A DNA stretch of 16,349 nt from Eubacterium sp. (GCA_020859645.1 JAJBVU010000136.1:1-16349); one strand, 5' to 3'. Positions 1 through 8,943 are shown, counted from the stretch's first letter. Notes: a model not told the origin generated them from the sequence alone. Numbers and translations are program-made.

Positions 1-122
1 TGCTTTGGAGTTTTCACAATGAAGTTAGGCGGTCGAAATCGAAAAGTGCATTAAGTGTCAAAATTGATTGATATTTTTATCTGTTTGTTGTGAAAAAATA
101 CTGAAAAAATTAAAATTGCCTA

Positions 123-151
123 TTGAAAAAGTCCTTGAAGTGGTATATAAT
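123..151 (+). promoter_or_regulatory. sigma-A-type promoter upstream of the giant adhesin
   Basis: A TTGAAA hexamer at 123-128 is followed by a 17-bp spacer and a perfect TATAAT at 146-151. That is a near-consensus housekeeping promoter. A transcript from here would have a leader of roughly 120 nt carrying the TTAA array and the G8 tract before the adhesin. A second TATAAT at 250-255, without a good -35, may define an alternative activator-dependent start. The first ~120 bp contain no recognisable gene; a frame open to a TAA at 52-54 could be the tail of an upstream gene, but nothing supports this. Confidence 0.6.
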
Positions 152-153
152 AA

Positions 154-235
154 TTAAAAAGAACTTAAAGTGTGTGTTAAATTTCTTTAATGAAGTGTTA
201 AAGAGATGTTAAAAAGATATTAACGATATGTTAAA
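154..235 (+). promoter_or_regulatory. 11-bp-periodic TTAA/TGTTAAA box array (putative response-regulator binding sites)
   Basis: TTAA cores occur at 154, 165, 177, 187, 198, 209, 220 and 231, spaced 11, 12, 10, 11, 11, 11 and 11 bp. Four of them are exact TGTTAAA heptamers (175, 196, 207, 229); a fifth is TATTAAC (218). Direct repeats with one-helical-turn spacing are the usual binding pattern of OmpR/PhoB-family response regulators; the Bacillus PhoP box is built from TTAACA-like repeats about 11 bp apart. The last box lies about 14 bp before the TATAAT at 250-255, where an activator would replace the -35. Which regulator binds is unknown. Confidence 0.5.
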
Positions 236-249
236 TATAAACTCCTTCA

Positions 250-282
250 TATAATAATTAATGAAAGGGGGGGGCAAAGTTG
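250..282 (+). promoter_or_regulatory. TATAAT, overlapping ATG, G8 tract and TTG start of the adhesin
   Basis: TATAAT occupies 250-255, an ATG lies at 261-263, eight consecutive G at 267-274 and the TTG start at 280-282. The G8 tract is the only Shine-Dalgarno-like sequence for TTG (AAAGGGGGGGG, 5-nt gap). The ATG at 261 is out of frame with the adhesin at G8 and runs into a stop at 315-317. With G7 or G10 it would be in frame and extend the protein by about seven or eight residues. The tract therefore sits where slippage would change either RBS strength and spacing or the reading frame. Confidence 0.6.
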
Positions 283-3200
283 GGCAGGAAAAACCAATCC
301 GAAAACAAATATTTTAAAAATCGAAGAAACAAAAAATTATGGCACCGTTTGCTTTTGGCAGCCGGTTCCATTGTTGTGTTTATAACCACCTATATGCTTA
401 TTCTCCCTGCTATAACCGCTGAGGTCGGCACAATCGAGCTTTTCGACGAGTCCCTTTCATCCGGCAGCGCAGTAACCCCGGAGGAAAACGAAACCTACAT
501 TATTATAGAAGAAACTACTGAAGAAACGGTGGAAGAAACCACCGAAGAACCAACCGAGGATATAACATCTGAAGAAACTACAGACGGCGCAGCCGAAGCC
601 CTTTCCGAAGAAACCTCTGACCAAGCCTTAGAGGAAACCACATCGGGCTCAGGCTCCGGCGGCACAGATACCTCCGGCGGAGGCGGAACCGCTTCTGAAG
701 CATCTTCGGAAATTTCCGAGGAAGAGACAGAGGAAACCACCGAAAGCGAGTTTGCTGTCTCGGCTGAAAATATGTTAATCGCTCTTTTGGGCGAAGCAGG
801 CATTGACTTGGCGGATGAAACAAACGCATCCTCTGACGACCCCGTTACTTTCAGCGGCAGCGGCACAGACGGAACTTATGTTTGTACATATGACCCTGAC
901 ACAGGCAATTTTAAGCTGACACTTGTTGCCGACTTGGTTATCAAACTTGACGATGTTGTTGACAGTACAAAAGATGAGAAAGCTGTTCAGGCGGCAAAAG
1001 ATATTTTAAACACCAACACTCTCTACACTTCAGAGCTCAGCAAATATAACAATATTTATACATTCAGTCTGCCCGAAGGCATTGTTTTAACAGACAGTCT
1101 GCTTTATGAGAGCGGAAATACAAAAATATATCAGGGTGCAGACTATGAAAAATATGTATATTATTTTACGAAAAACGCAGACGGAACATATGATGTTGTA
1201 ATTGTTTTTAAAGATGAATACTTGGATGACATAACAACCACCAACATCACCGGTACGCTGAAAATTGATGCATACATCGACAGCAGCTATTATGACTCTG
1301 AAACAAAAACAATCACAGTGGGCAAGGGCAGTCTCTCAGAAGAAATCACAATCACCTCTGAAAATATCACTTGGGACGAAAACGAGACCCTTTACAGTGA
1401 TTTGATTATGTATAAAACCGCAAGCTATAATTCCAGTGAGAAAACAATAACCTATACAATCAGGGTTCTCACTACAAAGGGCACAGGCGGCGAGGTTACG
1501 ATAAGCGACGTTGTTACATCTTCTTCCGCTTTGACAGGCTTAAGCTCAAACGGTCTTTCAAGTATTACCTACTCTACAGGCAATATGTGGGCATATAAGG
1601 ATTCGTCTCTTTCCACAGTGGAGGATTCCCTTACTTATATGGGCGACATTGTTCCTATAAGCGAAGCAACGGCAGGGAAGGCATATTATTATTATGACTC
1701 TGACGGAAATATGATAATAGTTCTTCCGGAGCTTGAAGCAGCCGACACTAATTCGGACTATTATAATGATACTTGCTACAACTGGTACAGCTCTTACTAT
1801 ACATATTACAATGAATATTATATAACCTATACCTATGACGTTTCACCCGACAGTACAACCACCTACAATATAAACAATACTGCAACGGGCACATCCACCG
1901 ATGAAACAACAGGCGCCGATCTTAAGGACGAAAGCACCGCCGATATTAAAATATCAAGTACAAAGCTAATAAGCAAATCCGGCAGCCTAAGCGGCGATAC
2001 CATAACATGGACTATTACCGTCGGAGACGGTTCAACCAGTCTTGCAGGCTATGTTCTTACGGACACAATGTTCAGCGATGTACTATTGGATGACATTAAA
2101 ATAACCGATTCAAACGGCTATACAGCTATTTATGGTGATAATTACGATTACACAGCAACGAAGGATAATGACGGATACGCTATAAGCATTACGTTTAACC
2201 AAGGAACTTACTACACCATTACATACACCCAAACAGTTGAAGCCGGGTGGAGCGACACCACCTACAAAAACACCTCCACACTGACATACGGAAAATATTC
2301 TGAAGACTCAACTGCATACGTAAAGGTAGAGGGCTATTCTGATAAATGTCTTATAAAAGACTCTTCGGGTATGACGGAAAACTCTGACGGAACCTATACA
2401 TTAAGCTGGACGGCAGGCATTGAGGTTCCAAAGGAAGGAATCCCCGCAGGCACCACCTTTACAGACTACATTGAGGGAACCGACCATTATATTACATATG
2501 CCCAGGCTCTGGCTATAGCAGATGCCATTCAAAAGGCATTCAGCGAAGAAAATGTCACAGACATATACTTCAGCACCCAGTCCGGCGGCAATATGTGGTA
2601 TATCGACTCATCAAAGTGGGTTTCTCTTGAAGAAATAACCAATAACCCGGATACATATGCCGACACTAAATTTTATCTCTATAAATTTACAACGGTATAT
2701 GACATAGCTTATGACACAAGCGCAGCGGCAGTTGCTGCCTACAGCGCAGGCGAAGAAATTACAAGCGCCGCTGCTGTCACTGCGACATCGGTTGATCTTG
2801 CCGAAGAAGATGAAGAAACAGCGTCAAACTCTCTTGGCTTAGACCCTGTTATGCAGGCTGTAATTGCACAGGCTCTTGACCTTTCGGCAGAAGAGACTGA
2901 GGAAGAAGCCGAAGAAGTGATAACATACGGCTTCACTGCAAATGAACCCCTTGCTTTGGCAGCTGTCAATACTATAACTCCAGGAACCAACTCCGAGGGC
3001 GAAACTGTTTATTACTACAGCACCAACGAAATCACCTTCGACTATTACACAACTGCCGATGTTTCAAGCGTAACCACCGACAGAACCTATTATAACTACA
3101 TTTTCAACGAAGGCAATTATGCCGCAGACAGCACAACATATTCCAAAAATGTAGTTAAATACGGCGTAAACCAGTACGGCTATCTCCAAACCGGAGACCT

Positions 3201-6200
3201 TACTATTTCCACATCAACAACCGAAAACGAAATTTCATGGGTTGTAAAGGTTAATTTGGCGGACTATACTGAATATACTATAACAGACGCCATTCCCTCC
3301 GGTGCGGCTATAGAGACTGTTTCTGTTTTATCTTATGAAAGCTCGAAGGATTCGGATTATACTGTATTAGATTCAGCCGGCGGCACAACCTCTCTTTATG
3401 AGATGGATTTTTCTTACGAAGTCTCAGACACTGTAAACGCTGAGGACGGCAGCACAAATGTTGTTGTTAAAATAGCAGGTGCGGACGACAAAACAGTAAA
3501 CACAGTTTATATAAAATTCAACTGTAAGGTCACTGTTGAACCGGACGGGGAAGATACAAAGAAGTCTGTATCATATGCCAACAGTGTAAAGGTAACCGCA
3601 AACGGCAGTGACTACGGCGATGCCGATGAGACAATCACCGTTTCCTACACTGAATCCTCAACGGGAACTAATTATGACGTGTCGAAAAGCCACAGCTATG
3701 ACACAACCAACAACCTTATTCACTATGTAATCGGCATAAACGAAAAAGGCGAAACCTACACATATGATGTAACAGACAGCAACGGAAAAACCACACAGGA
3801 AGCATATTCCGACTTAACAATCACCGATACCCTTACCTACAGCACCTACCCAAGCTACGGAACAGCCAGAGACGTAAGCCTTTCATCGGTTTACCTCTAC
3901 TATGCTAAGCTTGACAGCAGCGGAAATGTTGTCTATGACAACGGTCAGCCCACAGCAGGTGAGGCGGTTCCCTCAAGCGCTTACAGCTGGTCTTATTCCT
4001 CTGAAAGCAATTTGTGGAACGGCGTTGACGGAACTATTACAAACACGATTACGTTAACCGTTCCCAACGGCGTGCCCCTTGTGCTTATATATAACTATGC
4101 CGTTACAATTACGGGCACATCGGAAGTAACCCCCGACACTACGGCAGACGCCAAAAACTCCGCTGTTTTAAGCGCAGACGGCGATTTTATAAGCGAAATA
4201 ACCGACTACACAACAGACTCAGACTCATATTCTACAAGCGGAACCTCTCTTGACCTTAACGGAGCCAACTCCTACATTATCCATAAGGTAGACGCAGAGA
4301 ACTTCTCAATAGCCCTTGAAGGGGCTCAGTTTGACCTGTATGTTTATGATGCGTCTAAGAGCAAATTTATAGACGTAGACACCTATACAACAGACTCAAA
4401 CGGTCAGATTAAGGCAGCCGCTGTTGAAAAAACAGGAACTGATGATGATGGAGATCCATATACATATTATCAGCTGACACTTTCAAACGGAAATACCTAT
4501 GATATTCCCGTAGACACGCTCTGTTATTTTGTTGAGTCCTCGCCGTCCTCAAGCGACTATAAGCTTGACACAACCAAATATTATTTCTATTACGGTTCGG
4601 GCTATACCACCGCAGTCAGCGACTGTGACGGCTACGCTTCGGCTTATGCAGCTGAAAGCGGCGACTTAACCGCAATAAACCTTATAAACTTCCCGTCACA
4701 TACAGAATATATTACAAACGAGCACTCGCCCGAATATTATTCTGACAAGACAACCCTCTCGGTTCTTAAGTTTTGGCTTGACTCTGACGGAAACGAATAT
4801 GAAAAAACCGACGGAAGCATTAGCTTTTATCTCTACAGGCTGTTTACAGATACACAGGGCAATGTGACCTACAGCCCCGATAACCTGTCCGGCTCCGGCG
4901 ACCAGGGGTCTGACCCCAACACCGGCAGCGGCTCTTCAACGGGTACATCGGCAAAATGGGGAATTTATTCCGCATACGGATATAATGGTTGGTCATCAAC
5001 TGCTTTGTTGGAAGGAACTTTTACATATACGGAAAATTCTGACGGCTCGGTAACCATTCCGTTTTCGTTTGATTATTATCCGGGTACAACTTACAATCAA
5101 TATAGTTGTTATAATGTTGTTGTATCAAACGGAATAAACAGTAATGGCAGTCCGGCAAGCGAATTGACGGTAACCGACGGCAGCTGGACCTTTGCGAGTG
5201 ACGAAACAGGGGGCACATATTCGGGCAGCGTTACTATACCGGCAGAAACGGAAATAACTTATCTTGCCATATACTTGACTAACAAATATGATAATAGTTC
5301 TGATTATTTGAGCAATGTATCTTTTGGATCTACGGGTTCATCTTCCGGCGGCGACAGCGGCAGCGGCACAACCGCATCATCTTATACAGTTGATTTAAGC
5401 TATGGTAGTTATTATGAGTGGTATTCTGAAGGAAACAGCGGAAATTATAAGTATGCTTTCGACTCAGAAAGCATTGAAGTTTCGACAGATGATGGTTCTA
5501 CCGCAGTTATTAAATTTTCTAATTTAGTCGGTTATGATTTAAGTGTTTCCTTGATTGATTGGGATACATGTGAAGTACTTGATGCTCAAACAGTTTCCGC
5601 AGGGGCAGACTATACATATACACTGACAGTGGGAAGCAGTGACAGAACAATATATTTGTATTGTTCTAATGGATATAGTGCGAGTGATTATTCAGTAAGC
5701 CTGACAACAGACTACCCACCCACAACCGACACCGGCACAGAAGAAGGCGGAGAAGAGCAGGGCGAAACCGACCCTAACTCCGGCGGCACCTCGACCGACC
5801 CCGACTCCGGCTCAACCTCAAGCGGTGACGATTCCGGCAGCACAGAAACCGAAACTGTTATAGGCGACACCTATTATCATAACTTCAGCTTAGACAGCTT
5901 TACAGATGACAATACCTTCAAAATACTCACCAGCTATAAAAAAGAAAGCGGAAGCACAACAGCAACGGAGTCAGACTTCTTCGACATATATGGTAATCTT
6001 TCAAATTCACACGGCACCTGCGGCTATGACTTAGACGGTGATGGAGTTTATGACGATGATGAAACACTGACAATCTGTCTTAAAATGCAAAACGATCCAC
6101 AAACAACGATAACCTTTACTCCGTTAAATGACGGCGTGCTTCGCCTTGCTTTTAACGCAAACGGCGACGGCACTGAATCCATTACCAACAGCTGTAAAAT

Positions 6201-8457
6201 TACAGGAGGAGACGGAGATTATGCCAAAGGAGAGACTGAAGGTGCAACCAACAATATAATTGAGGTGAAGCTTCCGGGTGACGGCGAAACAACCTACACC
6301 ATTACAAGAGCAACCACCTGTTATCTTTTCTATATATCCTTCACAGAGCAGGATATAACTGTGGAAGAGACTACAGACTACCTTCACAGCTTCAACAGCG
6401 GTACTGACTCAAACTTCTACACAATTACCGGCTCGACAGGTACTGCTTCATCTTCCTACGGCGTGGTTAATTATAATAATGAAGATATAATCCAGTTCCT
6501 TAAAATGAGCAGCAAGGCTAAAATCACCTTTGACGCTCCTGAAAGCGGCATATTGTATTTCGTGCTGACAGACGCAAAGGGCTATATCGACAAGGGCAAG
6601 ACCATAGGCGTCAACCTTGACGGAAATGAAAAAGAAGCCGAGTGGTATAACGATCAATACAGTACTATAAGCGGTGTGAATGCCGACAAGGTCTACCTTT
6701 TGACCACCAGAATTACCGCCGGCACACACACAGTCACCAGAATTAACTCGACGGAATATCAGCTTTATTATATAGGCTATGTTCCCGATGACTATGCCCA
6801 CGCAGCGGTATATAACGATATTCCCTACAGTGCATACGGCGAGCTGGTTTATGATGACCCCATTACCCTCAGCGCAGCAAATGACTGGTCTTGGTCGTCA
6901 GTTACGCTCCCCTCTGAATATGTAACCGCAGAGGGCGAGGTTTTGGGCTATTACACCTATTACATTGTGGAGGTTGACGAAACAGGCAAATATATCACCT
7001 ATTATAAAAACGTCACCACCACCGATTCGGATGGAAACACCACTCTGGGTATAGCCTCCGGCACAATGGGTATTTATAATACTCTGAATGACGAAAATGA
7101 GGGCGTTACCCACGTAACCGTAAATAAACAGTGGCTGAACCAAAAGGAAGAAGATGTTACAACCTCGTCATCCGCTCTTGCGGCGATTACCTCAGACACA
7201 AGCATTTGGGTGGATCTTTTCGCTAAGGTTTATGTCTACACCGATAGTGGAGATCTTTATTCATCGGGTAAGAGCTACTCCAGAAACTTTAACAGTGAAG
7301 CAACTAAACCCGACTTGGCAGACAGCAGCGATGGATTTTTTACGGTTTCCGGTCCGGTAAATGCTTCAAGTAATGTAGGAACGGTAACATATACCGAAGA
7401 TCCCACAGGTGACGCAACATCTGTAAGCTATTCACAGTATTTGAAGTTTCAAGGGTCAACAGTTGTGACATTTGATTCACCTGCTACAAGCGGAACTCTT
7501 ACACTTTTGGCATCTAACTGGTCAAGCACTGATGGCTATTCAAGTGCGGAAAGCATAGGCTTTAATCTGACTGACCCCGATGGAACAACATATAAATTCA
7601 CATATTCAGCAACTGATGGTTTGCAGGGTTCTTATCCTAAAGGCTCAACGGCTGTATTATATACTGATGGTGACGGAACCGGCAAGGTTTCAGTATCGGG
7701 AAATGGTAAGGAAGCTGCAAACGGTGTTATAGTCTTTGACATTGCAACCGATAAAGAAGGCACTTGGACGCTTAAGAGAAATTCAAACAGTATTCAGGCT
7801 TACCTTTTCGACATCAGCTTTGCCTATACATACAATAATCTGGCTGACGGCTACGGTGTTTATATAGGCTCATATGAAATAACAGCGGATGATGACTGGT
7901 CTAAGACCATAAGCGGTCTGCCCCTGTATATTTATGCCGATGGTACGTCCGGCAGCTCCTCAAGCGCCACGCCTATAGGCTATTACAGCTATTACGTGGA
8001 GGAACAGGACGTATCGGGGAACTTCGAAAATCCAAGCTACACCTATACAATGGAAGTGGGACCTATAGTAACCTCTATAGAGCTGATTGACGATACAACC
8101 AAAGAAATAAAGTTTGCTTATCACAATAAGTATACCGATACTATAGGATATGCTACAACAACGGCGACAGATTACGTAGTCGAGCTTGATGACAGCGGTA
8201 ATGAGGTGTATATTACAGACGCTGAGGACGGAAAATCGTATCTCAGCCTGACATCAGCTACCGTAGTCAGCAGCAGAATTACCGCAGTGACCAAAGGCTC
8301 GATTTTGGTGACCAACACTGCGGCGGAAGAAACATTTACCCTGCCCTCAAGCGGCGGCAGCGGAACTTTTAAGTATATTGTAGCGGGAATGCTCACAAGC
8401 CTTGGGGCAATTCTGCTTCTATATAAACGCAGGAAAGGTTTGAGCGCAGGCTCCTGA
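280..8457 (+). CDS. giant cell-wall-anchored multidomain adhesin, probable pilus tip protein
   Basis: This 2725-residue surface protein has an N-terminal signal segment (about 20-47, ending LPAITA) typical of large clostridial CnaB adhesins. A Glu/Thr-rich, then Gly/Ser-rich stalk spans about 58-157. Several Ig-like, Cna/DUF11-like beta domains follow (near 360, 560, 690, 973 and 1132). An intact CnaB/SpaA domain runs from about 1334 to 1430 (Lys1336, E-box Glu1419). Two CnaB domains appear split by insertions: halves around Lys1497 and Glu2231, and around Lys2283 and Glu2574. The inserts hold beta-rich modules at about 1558-1673 and 1700-1818, and three related modules at about 1863-2021, 2032-2167 and 2331-2515. 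The first of these three includes a perfect EF-hand-like loop (1917-1928, DLDGDGVYDDDE). The C-terminus is an unusual LPSSG sorting signal (2688-2692), a hydrophobic segment and a KRRK tail. The start is TTG with the G8 tract as RBS; no in-frame ATG precedes the signal segment. Likely role: tip adhesin binding glycans (inference). Confidence 0.85.
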   Translation: MGRKNQSENKYFKNRRNKKLWHRLLLAAGSIVVFITTYMLILPAITAEVGTIELFDESLSSGSAVTPEENETYIIIEETTEETVEETTEEPTEDITSEETTDGAAEALSEETSDQALEETTSGSGSGGTDTSGGGGTASEASSEISEEETEETTESEFAVSAENMLIALLGEAGIDLADETNASSDDPVTFSGSGTDGTYVCTYDPDTGNFKLTLVADLVIKLDDVVDSTKDEKAVQAAKDILNTNTLYTSELSKYNNIYTFSLPEGIVLTDSLLYESGNTKIYQGADYEKYVYYFTKNADGTYDVVIVFKDEYLDDITTTNITGTLKIDAYIDSSYYDSETKTITVGKGSLSEEITITSENITWDENETLYSDLIMYKTASYNSSEKTITYTIRVLTTKGTGGEVTISDVVTSSSALTGLSSNGLSSITYSTGNMWAYKDSSLSTVEDSLTYMGDIVPISEATAGKAYYYYDSDGNMIIVLPELEAADTNSDYYNDTCYNWYSSYYTYYNEYYITYTYDVSPDSTTTYNINNTATGTSTDETTGADLKDESTADIKISSTKLISKSGSLSGDTITWTITVGDGSTSLAGYVLTDTMFSDVLLDDIKITDSNGYTAIYGDNYDYTATKDNDGYAISITFNQGTYYTITYTQTVEAGWSDTTYKNTSTLTYGKYSEDSTAYVKVEGYSDKCLIKDSSGMTENSDGTYTLSWTAGIEVPKEGIPAGTTFTDYIEGTDHYITYAQALAIADAIQKAFSEENVTDIYFSTQSGGNMWYIDSSKWVSLEEITNNPDTYADTKFYLYKFTTVYDIAYDTSAAAVAAYSAGEEITSAAAVTATSVDLAEEDEETASNSLGLDPVMQAVIAQALDLSAEETEEEAEEVITYGFTANEPLALAAVNTITPGTNSEGETVYYYSTNEITFDYYTTADVSSVTTDRTYYNYIFNEGNYAADSTTYSKNVVKYGVNQYGYLQTGDLTISTSTTENEISWVVKVNLADYTEYTITDAIPSGAAIETVSVLSYESSKDSDYTVLDSAGGTTSLYEMDFSYEVSDTVNAEDGSTNVVVKIAGADDKTVNTVYIKFNCKVTVEPDGEDTKKSVSYANSVKVTANGSDYGDADETITVSYTESSTGTNYDVSKSHSYDTTNNLIHYVIGINEKGETYTYDVTDSNGKTTQEAYSDLTITDTLTYSTYPSYGTARDVSLSSVYLYYAKLDSSGNVVYDNGQPTAGEAVPSSAYSWSYSSESNLWNGVDGTITNTITLTVPNGVPLVLIYNYAVTITGTSEVTPDTTADAKNSAVLSADGDFISEITDYTTDSDSYSTSGTSLDLNGANSYIIHKVDAENFSIALEGAQFDLYVYDASKSKFIDVDTYTTDSNGQIKAAAVEKTGTDDDGDPYTYYQLTLSNGNTYDIPVDTLCYFVESSPSSSDYKLDTTKYYFYYGSGYTTAVSDCDGYASAYAAESGDLTAINLINFPSHTEYITNEHSPEYYSDKTTLSVLKFWLDSDGNEYEKTDGSISFYLYRLFTDTQGNVTYSPDNLSGSGDQGSDPNTGSGSSTGTSAKWGIYSAYGYNGWSSTALLEGTFTYTENSDGSVTIPFSFDYYPGTTYNQYSCYNVVVSNGINSNGSPASELTVTDGSWTFASDETGGTYSGSVTIPAETEITYLAIYLTNKYDNSSDYLSNVSFGSTGSSSGGDSGSGTTASSYTVDLSYGSYYEWYSEGNSGNYKYAFDSESIEVSTDDGSTAVIKFSNLVGYDLSVSLIDWDTCEVLDAQTVSAGADYTYTLTVGSSDRTIYLYCSNGYSASDYSVSLTTDYPPTTDTGTEEGGEEQGETDPNSGGTSTDPDSGSTSSGDDSGSTETETVIGDTYYHNFSLDSFTDDNTFKILTSYKKESGSTTATESDFFDIYGNLSNSHGTCGYDLDGDGVYDDDETLTICLKMQNDPQTTITFTPLNDGVLRLAFNANGDGTESITNSCKITGGDGDYAKGETEGATNNIIEVKLPGDGETTYTITRATTCYLFYISFTEQDITVEETTDYLHSFNSGTDSNFYTITGSTGTASSSYGVVNYNNEDIIQFLKMSSKAKITFDAPESGILYFVLTDAKGYIDKGKTIGVNLDGNEKEAEWYNDQYSTISGVNADKVYLLTTRITAGTHTVTRINSTEYQLYYIGYVPDDYAHAAVYNDIPYSAYGELVYDDPITLSAANDWSWSSVTLPSEYVTAEGEVLGYYTYYIVEVDETGKYITYYKNVTTTDSDGNTTLGIASGTMGIYNTLNDENEGVTHVTVNKQWLNQKEEDVTTSSSALAAITSDTSIWVDLFAKVYVYTDSGDLYSSGKSYSRNFNSEATKPDLADSSDGFFTVSGPVNASSNVGTVTYTEDPTGDATSVSYSQYLKFQGSTVVTFDSPATSGTLTLLASNWSSTDGYSSAESIGFNLTDPDGTTYKFTYSATDGLQGSYPKGSTAVLYTDGDGTGKVSVSGNGKEAANGVIVFDIATDKEGTWTLKRNSNSIQAYLFDISFAYTYNNLADGYGVYIGSYEITADDDWSKTISGLPLYIYADGTSGSSSSATPIGYYSYYVEEQDVSGNFENPSYTYTMEVGPIVTSIELIDDTTKEIKFAYHNKYTDTIGYATTTATDYVVELDDSGNEVYITDAEDGKSYLSLTSATVVSSRITAVTKGSILVTNTAAEETFTLPSSGGSGTFKYIVAGMLTSLGAILLLYKRRKGLSAGS

Positions 8458-8620
8458 TGATGGGGCAGAGCTTAAGCAGAGCCTATGCGCTCAGACTGTG
8501 TAAATAAAATAAAATCGGGAGAATTTAAAGACGAAGGGGAGAAATGGTCTTTTATATATAATCCCACGAAAGGAGTGATGTTTAGAAAAAGAGGACAAAC
8601 CGGGAAAGAAAAAAAGAATA
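8458..8620. other. intergenic region after the adhesin, no clear gene
   Basis: No convincing intrinsic terminator is visible immediately after the adhesin stop. A TATAAT lies at 8557-8562 without a recognisable -35. It is followed by AGGAG at 8571-8575 and an ATG at 8578 opening a 21-codon frame that runs into the adjacent repeat. The RBS gap is only 2 nt and the peptide is nondescript and basic, so I do not call a gene. Confidence 0.4.
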
Positions 8621-8794
8621 CACCTCTCCGTCAGCCGCACTGATTTTTTTGCAAAAATCAGATTGGCTGCCACCTCCCCTCGAGGGGAGGCTCTGAGACA
8701 ACCGGAACATCTGCGGTTTTCCGTAGAGTAGGACAGCCGGAGCCGTCAAAGGCTCCCCTTGAGGGGAGCTGTCAGCGAAGCTGACTGAGAGGTG
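8621..8794. repeat. palindromic MITE-like intergenic repeat, copy 1
   Basis: The 174-bp element begins CACCTCTCCGTC and ends with the inverted TGAGAGGTG. Inside are a perfect palindrome, CCTCCCCTCGAGGGGAGG (8673-8690), a hairpin GCTCCCC-TTGA-GGGGAGC near the right end, and a terminal hairpin GTCAGC-GAA-GCTGAC. The left arm carries an extra hairpin, CTGATTTTT/AAAAATCAG. A second copy lies at 13091-13267. Such elements recur in Oscillospiraceae genomes and are probably non-autonomous mobile elements. No obvious target-site duplication is seen. It could also act as a transcript-end or RNA-stabilising structure between the adhesin and pilin 1. Confidence 0.75.
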
Positions 8795-8828
8795 AAAACC
8801 CGAATTTCAAGTAAAAATCGAATTATGA

Positions 8829-8873
8829 TGGACAAACTCACACACAAATAACGACAATTTGTGGGGGGGGGGG
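8829..8873 (+). promoter_or_regulatory. putative pilin 1 promoter with G11 tract
   Basis: TGGACA (8829-8834), an 18-bp spacer and GACAAT (8853-8858) form a plausible weak promoter. Its start point would fall within the run of eleven G at 8863-8873. A palindrome CACAAAT-N7-ATTTGTG (8843-8849 and 8857-8863) covers the -10 and touches the tract, so it may be an operator. The leader (8874-8943) contains CCTCCAC at 8914-8920, complementary (one G-U) to GTGGGGG at 8861-8867, and the RBS AAAGGATGG 7 nt before the ATG. Promoter hexamers are weak; the G tract itself is certain. Confidence 0.5.
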
Positions 8874-8943
8874 TAGATTTAGCCAGCCCGTATTAATCGG
8901 AAGCGTTTATCAACCTCCACAACTAAGAAAGGATGGTACTTTT

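Noticed and set aside
6124..7143. Several 80-117-codon minus-strand frames inside the adhesin gene
   Set aside because: They are antisense shadows of repetitive, Thr/Ser/Tyr-rich coding sequence, without start signals.
8578..8643. 21-codon frame after AGGAG at 8571-8575
   Set aside because: The RBS gap is only 2 nt, the frame ends inside the mobile repeat, and the peptide is nondescript.
8641..8660. Hairpin CTGATTTTT/AAAAATCAG considered as an adhesin terminator
   Set aside because: It is an A/T-rich stem inside the MITE arm without a downstream U-run, so termination there is not supported.
8491..8673. Minus-strand 60-codon frame in the intergenic region
   Set aside because: It lies in low-complexity and MITE sequence with no RBS and no recognisable protein features.
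8621..8794. CRISPR-like or insertion-sequence interpretation of the palindromic repeats
   Set aside because: There are only two distant copies, no spacer-repeat array and no transposase; a MITE-like repeat explains them better.
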